The notes under the pieces were generated by a model. That model was not told the origin of the DNA and searched no databases. It saw only the letters and a program-made list of their open reading frames with translations. The translations under genes and the position numbers were made by a program. This document shows positions 35,966-43,320 of a DNA stretch of 64,000 bases, in pieces (positions within the stretch are counted from its first letter, which is position 1; each line of letters begins with the position of its first letter). The DNA comes from Lactobacillus amylovorus DSM 20531. GTDB lineage: Bacteria; Bacillota; Bacilli; Lactobacillales; Lactobacillaceae. The DNA lies in the NCBI RefSeq assembly GCF_002706375.1, contig NZ_CP017706.1, positions 1,426,001-1,490,000 on the forward strand. The letters are read 5' to 3'.

Positions 35966-37303
35966 ATGAACGGTAAGAAATATTCAGTAGTTATTGCCGG
36001 TGGTGGTAGTACTTTTACACCAGGATTTGTCCTCGACTTAATCAAGAGCCAAGACAAGTTCCCAATGAGACAATTGAAGTTCTACGATAACGATGCAGAA
36101 CGTCAAAAGAAGATTGGTGAAGCTGTTAAGATCATCATGAAGGAAAGAGCTCCACAAATTAAGTTCTCATACACCACTGATCCAAAGGAAGCTTTCACCG
36201 ACGTTGACTTCGTAATGGGTTCAATTCGTGTTGGTAAATACCACATGAGAAGCTTGGATGAAAAGATCCCATTGAAATACGGCGTAAATGGTCAAGAAAC
36301 TACCGGACCCGGAGGAATGGCTTACGGTCTTCGTTCAATTCCTGCCATCATTCAAATCATTGACTGGATGCAAGAATACTCACCAAATGCTTGGATGATC
36401 AACTACTCCAACACCATTGCGATCGTTGCTGAAGCTTGCCGTCGTCTTCGTCCAAACGCAAAAGTTATCAACATCTGTGACATGCCTATTGATGACATGG
36501 ACAGAATGGCAGCTATCTGCGGTCTTAACAGCTGGCATGACATTGACTTCAACTACTACGGCTTGAACCACTTCGGCTGGTGGAAAGAAGTTAGAAACAA
36601 GAAGACCGGCGAAGACTTGATGCCTAAACTTAAGGAATACGTTAAGGACCATGGCTATTGGGTAGGCGGTGAATACGACAAGAATACTGAAGCTTCATGG
36701 GAAGCAACATTCAAGAAGGTCGCCGACGACTACAAGATGGATCCAGAAACCTTGCCAAACAATTACATGCAATACTACTACTTCCCACAATATGAAGTAG
36801 CAAACGCTGATCCAAAGCACACTCGTACCGATGAAATTCGTGAACACCGTCAAAAGATTGTCTTCGGTGAATGTGAACGTATCGTTAAGGCTGGTACCGC
36901 TAAGGACAACATTTGGGACATCTCAGGTTTGCACTCAGAATATATAGTTGATATTATTCACGCTATTGCTTTTAACACTCACGAAAAGTTCTTGGCTAAC
37001 TGCCCTAATAATGGTGCCATTTCTAACATGGATCCAGATTCAATCGTTGAAGTTCCTGCATTATTCGGTGCTGATGGTATTCAACCTATGGCAACTGGTA
37101 AGGCCGGCCGCTTCCAAAGAGGTTTGATGATGGAACAACAAACTTGTGAAAAGTTGGTTGTTGATGCCTACGTTGAACATTCTTACCAAAAGATGCTTCA
37201 AGCCTTCGCTTTGAACAAAACTGTACCAGACGCTTCAGTTGCTAAGAAGATTTTAGATGACATGATTCCAGTTAACGCTCCATACTGGCCAGAATTGAAA
37301 TAA
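35966..37303 (+). CDS. 6-phospho-alpha-glucosidase, GH4
   Basis: The protein has 445 residues. The N-terminal NAD-binding loop SVVIAGGGSTFTPGFVLDLI and the GH4 motifs follow: VMGSIRVGKYHMRSLDEKIP near 85, NGQETTGPGGMAYGLRSIP near 110, NYSN near 150, NICDMPIDD near 172 and YGLNHFGWW near 200. The C-D-M-P form of the metal/NAD motif is the one seen in alpha-specific members (GlvA/MalH/MalA). These use NAD+ and a divalent metal to cleave maltose-6'-phosphate and related phospho-alpha-glucosides in the cytoplasm. AAAGGAGAG precedes the ATG. No alpha-glucoside EII is adjacent. Codon use suggests high expression. Confidence 0.93.
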   Translation: MNGKKYSVVIAGGGSTFTPGFVLDLIKSQDKFPMRQLKFYDNDAERQKKIGEAVKIIMKERAPQIKFSYTTDPKEAFTDVDFVMGSIRVGKYHMRSLDEKIPLKYGVNGQETTGPGGMAYGLRSIPAIIQIIDWMQEYSPNAWMINYSNTIAIVAEACRRLRPNAKVINICDMPIDDMDRMAAICGLNSWHDIDFNYYGLNHFGWWKEVRNKKTGEDLMPKLKEYVKDHGYWVGGEYDKNTEASWEATFKKVADDYKMDPETLPNNYMQYYYFPQYEVANADPKHTRTDEIREHRQKIVFGECERIVKAGTAKDNIWDISGLHSEYIVDIIHAIAFNTHEKFLANCPNNGAISNMDPDSIVEVPALFGADGIQPMATGKAGRFQRGLMMEQQTCEKLVVDAYVEHSYQKMLQAFALNKTVPDASVAKKILDDMIPVNAPYWPELK

Positions 37304-37332
37304 TCCAGTTAAACTGCACACCTTTAAAACAA

Positions 37333-37377
37333 AAAATGAAAGGATAACCGTCTATGTGGCGGCTATCCTTTTTGCGT
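37333..37377 (+). terminator. Rho-independent terminator after the GH4 gene
   Basis: The stem AAAGGATAACCG...GCGGCTATCCTTT is followed by TTGCG. Confidence 0.8.
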
Positions 37378-37431
37378 CTAACATGATATTCTTTTGGTAA
37401 AGACAAAATATAGGAAAGAAAGGAAAAAAAG

Positions 37432-38202
37432 ATGGATTTAGAAGCAGCAGTCATGAAGAACAAAGAAGCTTTTAACGAGACTGATAAGGCGATTGTGAGC
37501 TACTTGTTGCAGTATCCTGAAGCTGCCAGCAAGTTGAGTCTGATGGAACTTGCACAGAAGCTGTATGTTTCTAAGTCCGCTATTTTTCGTTTAAGTAAAA
37601 AGCTGGGGTTGAGTGGTTTTAGCGAGTTGAAGTTTGAATTGTCTGAATTAACGGCTAAAAAGGCGCAGCGCGAAAAGTATGCGCAAGGTTTGAATTTTGA
37701 CGCTAATTTGCAAAAGATTCTGGAAGAGACCGTTAAGTATTTTAAGGGTTTGAATCTGACTGATTTGTTCAATGATTTGGATCGCGCTGAAACAATTTAT
37801 ATTTATTCAACCGGTTGGCAGCAGCAAATCATTGCGGAATATTTGGCCCATTCCTTTTTCTTGATTGGTAAAAAAGCGATTATTCTGCCGAGTGCGCGCG
37901 ACGAAGTTTCGATGCTAGGGCGGTCGGTGAAAACCAACGACATGCTGTTTGTGATTTCGTTTGGCGGCTTTAACAAGACGATTCTGGAAGAGCTAAAGAA
38001 AATCGATGCGGTCAATAACCAATTGAAGCTGGTTTCTTTGACTAGTTGGCAGCCAGGAAAGATTGCCTCACTGAGTAATTACAGCTTTTTCTTTAAAACG
38101 ACGCCATTTCAGTTTAGCAATCAGAATGCGGTCACGTTCAGCTCAGCCTATGTTTTGATCGATTTGTTGATGAATGAGTACGGCAAGCATTGCGGTTTGT
38201 AA
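37432..38202 (+). CDS. RpiR-family regulator (HTH plus SIS domain)
   Basis: The protein has 256 residues. The N-terminal HTH_6 domain is TDKAIVSYLLQYPEAASKLS, then MELAQKLYVSKSAIFRLSKK. A C-terminal SIS domain (~110-250) has ETIYIYSTGWQQQIIAEYLA and NDMLFVISFGGFNKT. RpiR proteins sense phosphosugars and control sugar-phosphate catabolic genes. Its position directly downstream of GH4 suggests it regulates that gene. It is separated from it by a terminator, so it has its own promoter. Confidence 0.88.
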   Translation: MDLEAAVMKNKEAFNETDKAIVSYLLQYPEAASKLSLMELAQKLYVSKSAIFRLSKKLGLSGFSELKFELSELTAKKAQREKYAQGLNFDANLQKILEETVKYFKGLNLTDLFNDLDRAETIYIYSTGWQQQIIAEYLAHSFFLIGKKAIILPSARDEVSMLGRSVKTNDMLFVISFGGFNKTILEELKKIDAVNNQLKLVSLTSWQPGKIASLSNYSFFFKTTPFQFSNQNAVTFSSAYVLIDLLMNEYGKHCGL

Positions 38203-38221
38203 AAAATAGAGGATATAGATT

Positions 38222-39217
38222 ATGAAGAAATTATTATTGCTATCAACAGGGGGCACGATTGCTTCTGTAGCATCTAACGCTGGTTTGGTACCTAAGGAAA
38301 CTGGCGAAGAGTTAATCAAGATGCTGGGTAAATTGCCTTATGACATTCACGTCGAGGATATCTTGCAGCTGGATTCATCCAACATTCAGCCGGAAGAATG
38401 GAAGTTTATCGCACAAAATATCTATAAATACCGCAATGATTATGATGGCATCGTCGTTTCACACGGTACGGATACGATGGCATATACCGCTTCAATGCTG
38501 TCTTTTATGTTGAAGAATATTAATATCCCGGTCGTTTTAACGGGGAGTCAGGTGCCAATTAACATCGTCTTAAGTGACGCCCACGACAATTTGCGTTTGG
38601 CCTTTGCGGCTGCCGCTACTTGTCCGCCTGATATTTATTTGGCCTTCCACAACAAGGTAATGTTGGGTTGTCGCTCAGTGAAGGTGCGGACAACCAACTT
38701 CGATGCCTTCGAAAGTGTGAATGTGCCACCTGTAGCCACTGTTTCTTCTGATGGTTTGGTCTTCAATACTGACGACCATTTTCAAAAGAAGCACGATGGC
38801 GAGCCGGTTTTGAATACCAAGATCAATTCACACGTTTCTTTGGTCAAATTGTTCCCTGGTTTTGATCCGAATTTACTGTTTGCGATGGTAGATAGCGGCT
38901 GTCGCGGGATCGTTATTGAGGCCTATGGTTTGGGCGGGATGAACTTTATTCGCCGCAATATGGTAGCCGCAATCGGTAAGTTAATCCGTCGCGGCATCCC
39001 CGTCATCGCCAGCAGCCAATGTTTATATGAACGTAGCGATTTAACCAAGTACGAAGTAGGACGTGAAGCCTTGCTTGAAGGTGCGATCAGCGCCTGCGAT
39101 ATGACGTCTGAGAGTGCGATCACTAAGTTGATGTGGGCTTTAGGCCAAGGCATGGATGTCCACGAAATCGATGATTTTTTCAATACTAATGTCGCTGGCG
39201 AAGTAACTCTTAAGTAA
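38222..39217 (+). CDS. ansA: L-asparaginase, type I (cytoplasmic)
   Basis: The protein has 331 residues. The two conserved Thr-containing motifs are LLLSTGGTIASVASNAGLVP at the N-terminus (first catalytic Thr in GGTIAS) and IVVSHGTDTMAYTASMLSF near residue 84 (second Thr, Asp in HGTDT). There is no signal peptide. It hydrolyses asparagine to aspartate and ammonia. It follows the RpiR gene by 19 bases, probably in the same transcript, which is an unusual partner for a sugar regulator. Confidence 0.92.
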   Translation: MKKLLLLSTGGTIASVASNAGLVPKETGEELIKMLGKLPYDIHVEDILQLDSSNIQPEEWKFIAQNIYKYRNDYDGIVVSHGTDTMAYTASMLSFMLKNINIPVVLTGSQVPINIVLSDAHDNLRLAFAAAATCPPDIYLAFHNKVMLGCRSVKVRTTNFDAFESVNVPPVATVSSDGLVFNTDDHFQKKHDGEPVLNTKINSHVSLVKLFPGFDPNLLFAMVDSGCRGIVIEAYGLGGMNFIRRNMVAAIGKLIRRGIPVIASSQCLYERSDLTKYEVGREALLEGAISACDMTSESAITKLMWALGQGMDVHEIDDFFNTNVAGEVTLK

Positions 39218-39244
39218 GTTTAAAAATTGTTACAATTTGGTTAA

Positions 39245-39288
39245 ATGTAAGCGTACTCATTCCCGCGATGGCAAGCTCCGTGTATAAT
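39245..39288 (+). promoter_or_regulatory. cre-like site and extended -10 promoter of the small ORF at 39315
   Basis: ATGTAAGCGTACTCA (39245-39259) fits WTGNAANCGNWNNCW fully. It lies where the -35 region would be for the TGTATAAT extended -10 (39281-39288). This placement predicts CcpA repression. Confidence 0.6.
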
Positions 39289-39314
39289 ATAGAGGCAGAA
39301 GGAGCGTTTCCCGG

Positions 39315-39455
39315 ATGAAGAGTAAAGTTTTAGAAAAAATATGGATTATTCTGGCAGCATTAGGTATTGGCGCTTCCCTTTTTGTCAATAATTCCAACAA
39401 GCTAATCGAGTCTAATACATCACACTTTTCCAACGCAATAATTAGTAAAAAGTAA
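39315..39455 (+). CDS. Small single-pass membrane peptide (46 residues)
   Basis: The frame MKSKVLEKIWIILAALGIGA followed by SLFVNNSNKLIESNTSHFSN and AIISKK has AGAAGGAG ten bases before the ATG and one hydrophobic segment (residues ~9-25). A promoter with a cre-like box lies just upstream and a terminator just downstream, so it forms a complete monocistronic unit. The function is unknown; it could be a small membrane regulator. Confidence 0.6.
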   Translation: MKSKVLEKIWIILAALGIGASLFVNNSNKLIESNTSHFSNAIISKK

Positions 39456-39462
39456 ATTAATT

Positions 39463-39489
39463 CAGTCACGCAAGTGGCTGTTTTTTTAT
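39463..39489 (+). terminator. Terminator after the small membrane peptide
   Basis: The stem CAGTCACG-CAA-GTGGCTG is followed by T8. Confidence 0.85.
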
Positions 39490-39509
39490 ATAATAAAGAA
39501 AAACATGAA

Positions 39510-39809
39510 ATGGACGTGAATGAATTGGATAATTTTGAAGAAGTTAGAAACAATTTGCAAATGATTGAAGAAATGCTTAACCGCATGCCACTTGAACACG
39601 GTGGTGAGAATGATGTTTTTGCAGTGACTGCTAAGGATATGGACGATTTGCTCAGCAATGTAACCCCAGACATGAACGGCAAAGATGTTGTAGAAAAGGC
39701 TAAGCCAATTTTGCACACTTGCCACAAGGTTTTGGAATTGCGCAAGAAGGAAAATCGTTTGACTCCAGAACAAGAATCTTTGCTTGAAGACATCGAAAAG
39801 CTTGACTAA
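39510..39809 (+). CDS. Uncharacterised acidic protein
   Basis: These 99 residues (MDVNELDNFEEVRNNLQMIE ... KVLELRKKENRLTPEQESLL) are helical and acidic, with no TM segment or known motif. An in-frame GTG at 39474 would place the start inside the terminator stem of the previous gene, so it is rejected. ATG 39510 or GTG 39516 is likely, though the ribosome site is weak. Codon use is like that of expressed genes in the right arm. Confidence 0.6.
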   Translation: MDVNELDNFEEVRNNLQMIEEMLNRMPLEHGGENDVFAVTAKDMDDLLSNVTPDMNGKDVVEKAKPILHTCHKVLELRKKENRLTPEQESLLEDIEKLD

Positions 39810-39884
39810 GAGTTTAATTGGAAAAAAATTATAAAACGGCCTGAAACAGGTACTGCGTGAGCTTCTGTGTTAAAATGTAAGTAT

Positions 39885-39899
39885 AGAAATCGCTTACAT
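39885..39899 (-). promoter_or_regulatory. cre-like site before the orphan EIIA gene
   Basis: Read on the minus strand, ATGTAAGCGATTTCT matches WTGNAANCGNWNNCW at every position. It lies 26 bases before the EIIA start, just downstream of a TGTTAAAAT -10-like box, and would block transcription if bound by CcpA. Confidence 0.55.
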
Positions 39900-39924
39900 T
39901 TAATACAAAAAAGAGGTAAAAATT

Positions 39925-40317
39925 ATGGAACTTTTAATTGCAACTCATGAGGGCCTTGCTTCAGGCCTTGTTTCTGCACATGACATGCTGGTAGGCAAAA
40001 ACGACCAAATTATGACAATTGAACTTAACGACAGCGGCATCAGAGACTTCCGCAGACGTTTTGCTGAATTGATGGACAGACATCAATCAGGTCAAGTTTT
40101 GATTTTGACTGATTTAAGAAATGGTACGCCACACTTGGTAGCTAAGGAATATGAAGAAGCTCACCCAGACAGCGTAAGAGTGGTTAGTGGTGCTAACTTG
40201 CCAATGGTTTTGGAATTAGGCCACAATTTAATTAGCGCTAATTTAGATGATGTCGCAAGAAGAGCCATCCAAGTTGGTCGCGGCGACATCGAAGTTGATA
40301 AAATGCAATTGGCATAA
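39925..40317 (+). CDS. Orphan PTS mannose-family EIIA
   Basis: These 130 residues begin MELLIATHEGLASGLVSAHD, with phospho-His at residue 8, and contain VLILTDLRNGTPHLVAKEY and VRVVSGANLPMVLELG, the standard EIIA-Man core. No EIIB/C/D genes are adjacent, so it may serve a distant transporter or act in regulation. It carries AAAGAGG before the ATG and a strong terminator after the stop. Confidence 0.88.
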   Translation: MELLIATHEGLASGLVSAHDMLVGKNDQIMTIELNDSGIRDFRRRFAELMDRHQSGQVLILTDLRNGTPHLVAKEYEEAHPDSVRVVSGANLPMVLELGHNLISANLDDVARRAIQVGRGDIEVDKMQLA

Positions 40318-40322
40318 AGAAA

Positions 40323-40352
40323 AGACGGTATTTCTACCGTCTATTTTTTTGC
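40323..40352 (+). terminator. Terminator between EIIA and the convergent gene
   Basis: The stem AGACGGTA-TTTC-TACCGTCT is followed by ATTTTTTT. Confidence 0.88.
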
Positions 40353-41042
40353 AAAAAAGTGTTTGATTTTAGTGAAGATATTTTCTGGTTTTTGATTAGA
40401 ATCATCAATGTTAGTAGGTTGAGTATTATTCTCCTTATTTTCTTGTTTAGTAGAAGAATAATATTTAGCCTTTTTTAGATTCTTATTTTGATGATGATTA
40501 GTCTTTTTCTTAGTACTTTTATGATCAGATAAGCGAATATGCTGGGTGGTTATGCTCTTTGATTTTCGATTGAAATAATGCTTTTCATCGGTCTGAGCTT
40601 CCATCGCAATATCAGGTCTGATGTAGTAAAGATCCCTACTTTCATAGCTGTTGATCAAGAAGACCAAAATATCATGCAGGTCGCAAATGCAGTGCCAGGC
40701 CTGCTTTTTATCAGGTTCTAACTTGCTATCATGAATGGCGGCGTTACCCATACGGCGGACTTCGTCGAATAAATCCATGATGCTAAGCGGATAATTAACC
40801 TCTGAGCGTAAGTAATGTGTATCGTTTCGCAAATTGCGGTATTCGCCATCGCGGATCGGATAATACTGGTTTAAATTTTCTAGCTTAAAAATCTTCTTCA
40901 CGATCGTTTCAAGCAGCAGGCGTGCATTACTGATAACATCGCGATAGTCATCGAGCGCATATAACTTATAAATTTTTTCTGCAGCAGGATATTGTTCATT
41001 GAAGTACTTGCTGTCTTTTAAAAAATCAAAATTAATTTCCAT
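40341..41042 (-). CDS. DUF4145-like hypothetical protein
   Basis: The protein has 233 residues. The N-terminal ~140 residues resemble DUF4145 (YPAAEKIYKLYALDDYRDVI, NARLLLETIVKKIFKL, then RRMGNAAIHDSKLEPDKKQA), a domain often found in front of restriction HsdR-like proteins or alone. The remainder is a low-complexity basic, Asn/Lys-rich tail ending KIKHFFAKK. The function is unknown. Its stop lies within the shared terminator. Confidence 0.65.
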   Translation of the reverse strand: MEINFDFLKDSKYFNEQYPAAEKIYKLYALDDYRDVISNARLLLETIVKKIFKLENLNQYYPIRDGEYRNLRNDTHYLRSEVNYPLSIMDLFDEVRRMGNAAIHDSKLEPDKKQAWHCICDLHDILVFLINSYESRDLYYIRPDIAMEAQTDEKHYFNRKSKSITTQHIRLSDHKSTKKKTNHHQNKNLKKAKYYSSTKQENKENNTQPTNIDDSNQKPENIFTKIKHFFAKK

Positions 41043-41137
41043 TATGTTTCCCTTTGATTAATTCAAAAAAGATATTTGCTATTTTAGCTCAACTTGGTAC
41101 CCTAGTAAAAAAAGGCATTTTCAAATAGGGTGTAAAC

Positions 41138-42412
41138 ATGAAAAAACATAAAAAACTTTGGGCAACAGGGATCATTATTGTCTTAATCGGTATTCTCGTT
41201 GCCGCTGGTAATTTTTATTATACAAAAGATCGGCAAATTAACCGTATTGTGACGAATTTACGCAATCCAAAAACTGGAATGGCAAAATACGTAACAGCTT
41301 CAACGCCAGATATGAACGTCACCGATAGCAGTTTAAAACCGCTCCAAAGCTATTTTAAAGAGCATAAGCAAGCTGCTAACCGTTTAGCTTATAACTTGCG
41401 TCACAACCGTGATAGCGGCGAAATTCAGTTGGTAGAATCCGGCAGATACTTCCTGCTCTTTCCAAAATACACGCTGCGTGTGCAAGTCTATCGTCCGCAG
41501 ATTAAGACCAACCACGCTGGTTCAACTTTGATGATTAACCACAAAAATTATGGTCAAATGGAAGGTGGCAACCAGAACTACTACCAAGATTTAGGCATGG
41601 TTTTCCCAGGACGCTACCACATTTCAGTTAAATCAACGGTTAACGGCCGCAAGCTTGATGCCGATTCAATCGTCAATATTTGGTCCAACAAGACCGTCGA
41701 TATGAATATCAAGACGGCTACGTTCCAAATCCGCAGCGTGCCTAACGGCGTTATCTACGTCAACGACCGTAAGGTAGGTAAGCTCAACAAGTACGGTAAT
41801 TATACTTTTAAAGACTATCCAATTGCTAAGCGCATGGAAATCTACATCCAAAGCACCGTTAACGGCAAGAAGATTAAGTCCGAAACGGTTAGAGACTTGT
41901 CACAATCAATCAGCTCAGAATTTAGCGATAGTGAAGATGATGTGACCGACTACGACAATACCGCCGATACTTACCAAGGCAACAGCGAAAAAGACGTCTA
42001 CCAAGATGAGGAAGGCGACTACATTGTCAATCCGATTTGGCCTGGTTTGATTCAGGCGGGGGATGCCGCTAGAATGCTCTACAACAACTTCAAGGAGCCA
42101 GACGCCGAAGCCTTTGAAAATGGTGAAGATAATGCCGACTACAAGAAGATTGCTAAGCAAGTTAAGGCTTGGAAGAAGAAAAAGAATCTTAAGAAGTACA
42201 GCGTGAAGGTGAAGGTAATCTCAGTCTTGCCAGGCGAACGCAATTACAGCAATGTGAACTATGAAGTAACCTTTATCAGAAAGTTTAAGGACAAGAGCAA
42301 AAAGAAAGAGAAGTTGTCATACCAGAACGCTATTTTCCATCGAGTCGATGGTCAACAAGAGATTCAAACTTTAGGAAAGTGCAGATTAATCAAAACAAAA
42401 ACTAGCAATTAA
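41138..42412 (+). CDS. TcaA-like membrane-anchored protein
   Basis: The protein has 424 residues. The N-terminal membrane anchor is LWATGIIIVLIGILVAAGNF (~7-27), followed by an extracellular region with repeated beta-domains. One domain includes YFLLFPKYTLRVQVYRPQI, another KTATFQIRSVPNGVIYVNDR, a PEGA-like strand pattern. A Ser/Asp-rich linker (~262-290) and a C-terminal NTF2-like segment follow. The layout resembles TcaA/YvbJ proteins without the N-terminal zinc ribbon. TcaA homologues affect sensitivity to glycopeptides and cell-envelope stress. The role here is inferred from architecture only. Confidence 0.6.
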   Translation: MKKHKKLWATGIIIVLIGILVAAGNFYYTKDRQINRIVTNLRNPKTGMAKYVTASTPDMNVTDSSLKPLQSYFKEHKQAANRLAYNLRHNRDSGEIQLVESGRYFLLFPKYTLRVQVYRPQIKTNHAGSTLMINHKNYGQMEGGNQNYYQDLGMVFPGRYHISVKSTVNGRKLDADSIVNIWSNKTVDMNIKTATFQIRSVPNGVIYVNDRKVGKLNKYGNYTFKDYPIAKRMEIYIQSTVNGKKIKSETVRDLSQSISSEFSDSEDDVTDYDNTADTYQGNSEKDVYQDEEGDYIVNPIWPGLIQAGDAARMLYNNFKEPDAEAFENGEDNADYKKIAKQVKAWKKKKNLKKYSVKVKVISVLPGERNYSNVNYEVTFIRKFKDKSKKKEKLSYQNAIFHRVDGQQEIQTLGKCRLIKTKTSN

Positions 42413-42430
42413 AGCTTGATGTTATAGGCT

Positions 42431-42467
42431 TTTCCACTTGTTAAAAAGTGGGAAAGCTTTTTTTGTG
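42431..42467 (+). terminator. Terminator of the TcaA-like gene
   Basis: The stem CTTTTCCACTT-GTTAA-AAAGTGGGAAAG is followed by CTTTTTTT. Confidence 0.85.
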
Positions 42468-42478
42468 CCAAAAACAGA

Positions 42479-42527
42479 TTGACAAAATTGTAATATCATA
42501 TTACTGTATTAATTGAATAATACAGTA
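42479..42527 (+). promoter_or_regulatory. Promoter with a perfect palindromic operator upstream of the ABC exporter
   Basis: TTGACA (42479-42484) is followed 17 bases later by the palindrome TACTGTATTA-N6-TAATACAGTA (42502-42527), which overlaps the -10 position. Perfect 10-bp arms at this place suggest a repressor of the GntR/PadR/MarR class. No regulator gene is adjacent. Confidence 0.6.
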
Positions 42528-42558
42528 AAACAAAAAGCAGAGAAATGAGGTTTTTAAA

Positions 42559-43308
42559 ATGAATGAAATTCTTGTGGTGAACAATATCACCAAGACTTAC
42601 GGGAAAAAAAGCGAAAAACAATACCAAGCTTTGAAAGGCATCAACTTCAAGGTCGCTTCAGGCGAATTCGTCGCAATCATGGGTGCTTCAGGCTCTGGTA
42701 AGACTACCTTGTTAAACATTCTTTCAACGCTTGATAAGCCAACTACCGGCCAAGTTTTTATCAACGGTAAAGACATCAGCAATTTAAATGCCAACCAAAT
42801 GGCTGACTTCCGTAGTAAGGAAATTGGATTTATCTTCCAAGACTTCAACTTATTGGAAAATTTGACCAACCGTGAAAATATTGCGTTGCCACTCAGCTTG
42901 CGCGGTATTTCAACTAATCGCATTAATCCACTTGTGGATAAAATTGCAGCTAAGTTGGGGATTAAAGAAATTTTGGACAAATATCCAGCTGAAATTTCTG
43001 GTGGTCAAAAGCAGCGTGTTGCTTCAGCTCGCGCACTTGTTCACGAACCAGCCATGCTGTTAGCCGATGAACCAACCGGTGCGCTGGACTCTAAGAGTGC
43101 CCGTGAACTTTTAAATACAATGGAAAACTTAAACAAAAACGATGGCGTAACTACTTTGATGGTTACCCACGATCCATTTTCCGCCAGCTTTGCCAACCGC
43201 ATTTTATTTATCAAAGACGGTAAGATCGGTGAGCAAATGGTAAAGGGTAACAAGAGCAGAACTGATTTCTACCATGAATTAATTGCTCACTTAGGAACCG
43301 AAGAATAG
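42559..43308 (+). CDS. ABC transporter ATP-binding protein, BceA/MacB type
   Basis: This 249-residue protein has Walker A MGASGSGKTTLLNIL near residue 42, Q-loop FIFQDFNLLENLT, signature SGGQKQRVASARALV near 147 and Walker B PAMLLADEPTGALDSKSAR. The TGALDS after Walker B is typical of the MacB/BceA branch that exports or shields against antimicrobial peptides and lantibiotics. The permease follows after four bases. AAATGAGG precedes the ATG. Confidence 0.9.
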   Translation: MNEILVVNNITKTYGKKSEKQYQALKGINFKVASGEFVAIMGASGSGKTTLLNILSTLDKPTTGQVFINGKDISNLNANQMADFRSKEIGFIFQDFNLLENLTNRENIALPLSLRGISTNRINPLVDKIAAKLGIKEILDKYPAEISGGQKQRVASARALVHEPAMLLADEPTGALDSKSARELLNTMENLNKNDGVTTLMVTHDPFSASFANRILFIKDGKIGEQMVKGNKSRTDFYHELIAHLGTEE

Positions 43309-43320
43309 GAGGTGAGAAGC

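Noticed and set aside
39474..39509. GTG start at 39474 for the gene ending at 39809
   Set aside because: The codon lies within the terminator stem of the preceding gene; ATG 39510 or GTG 39516 is more plausible.
42597..43253. Antisense frames inside the BceA-like ATPase, and similar antisense frames in PTS, HelD and OppA genes
   Set aside because: They mirror codon bias of the real genes, have no ribosome sites and no homology I can recognise.
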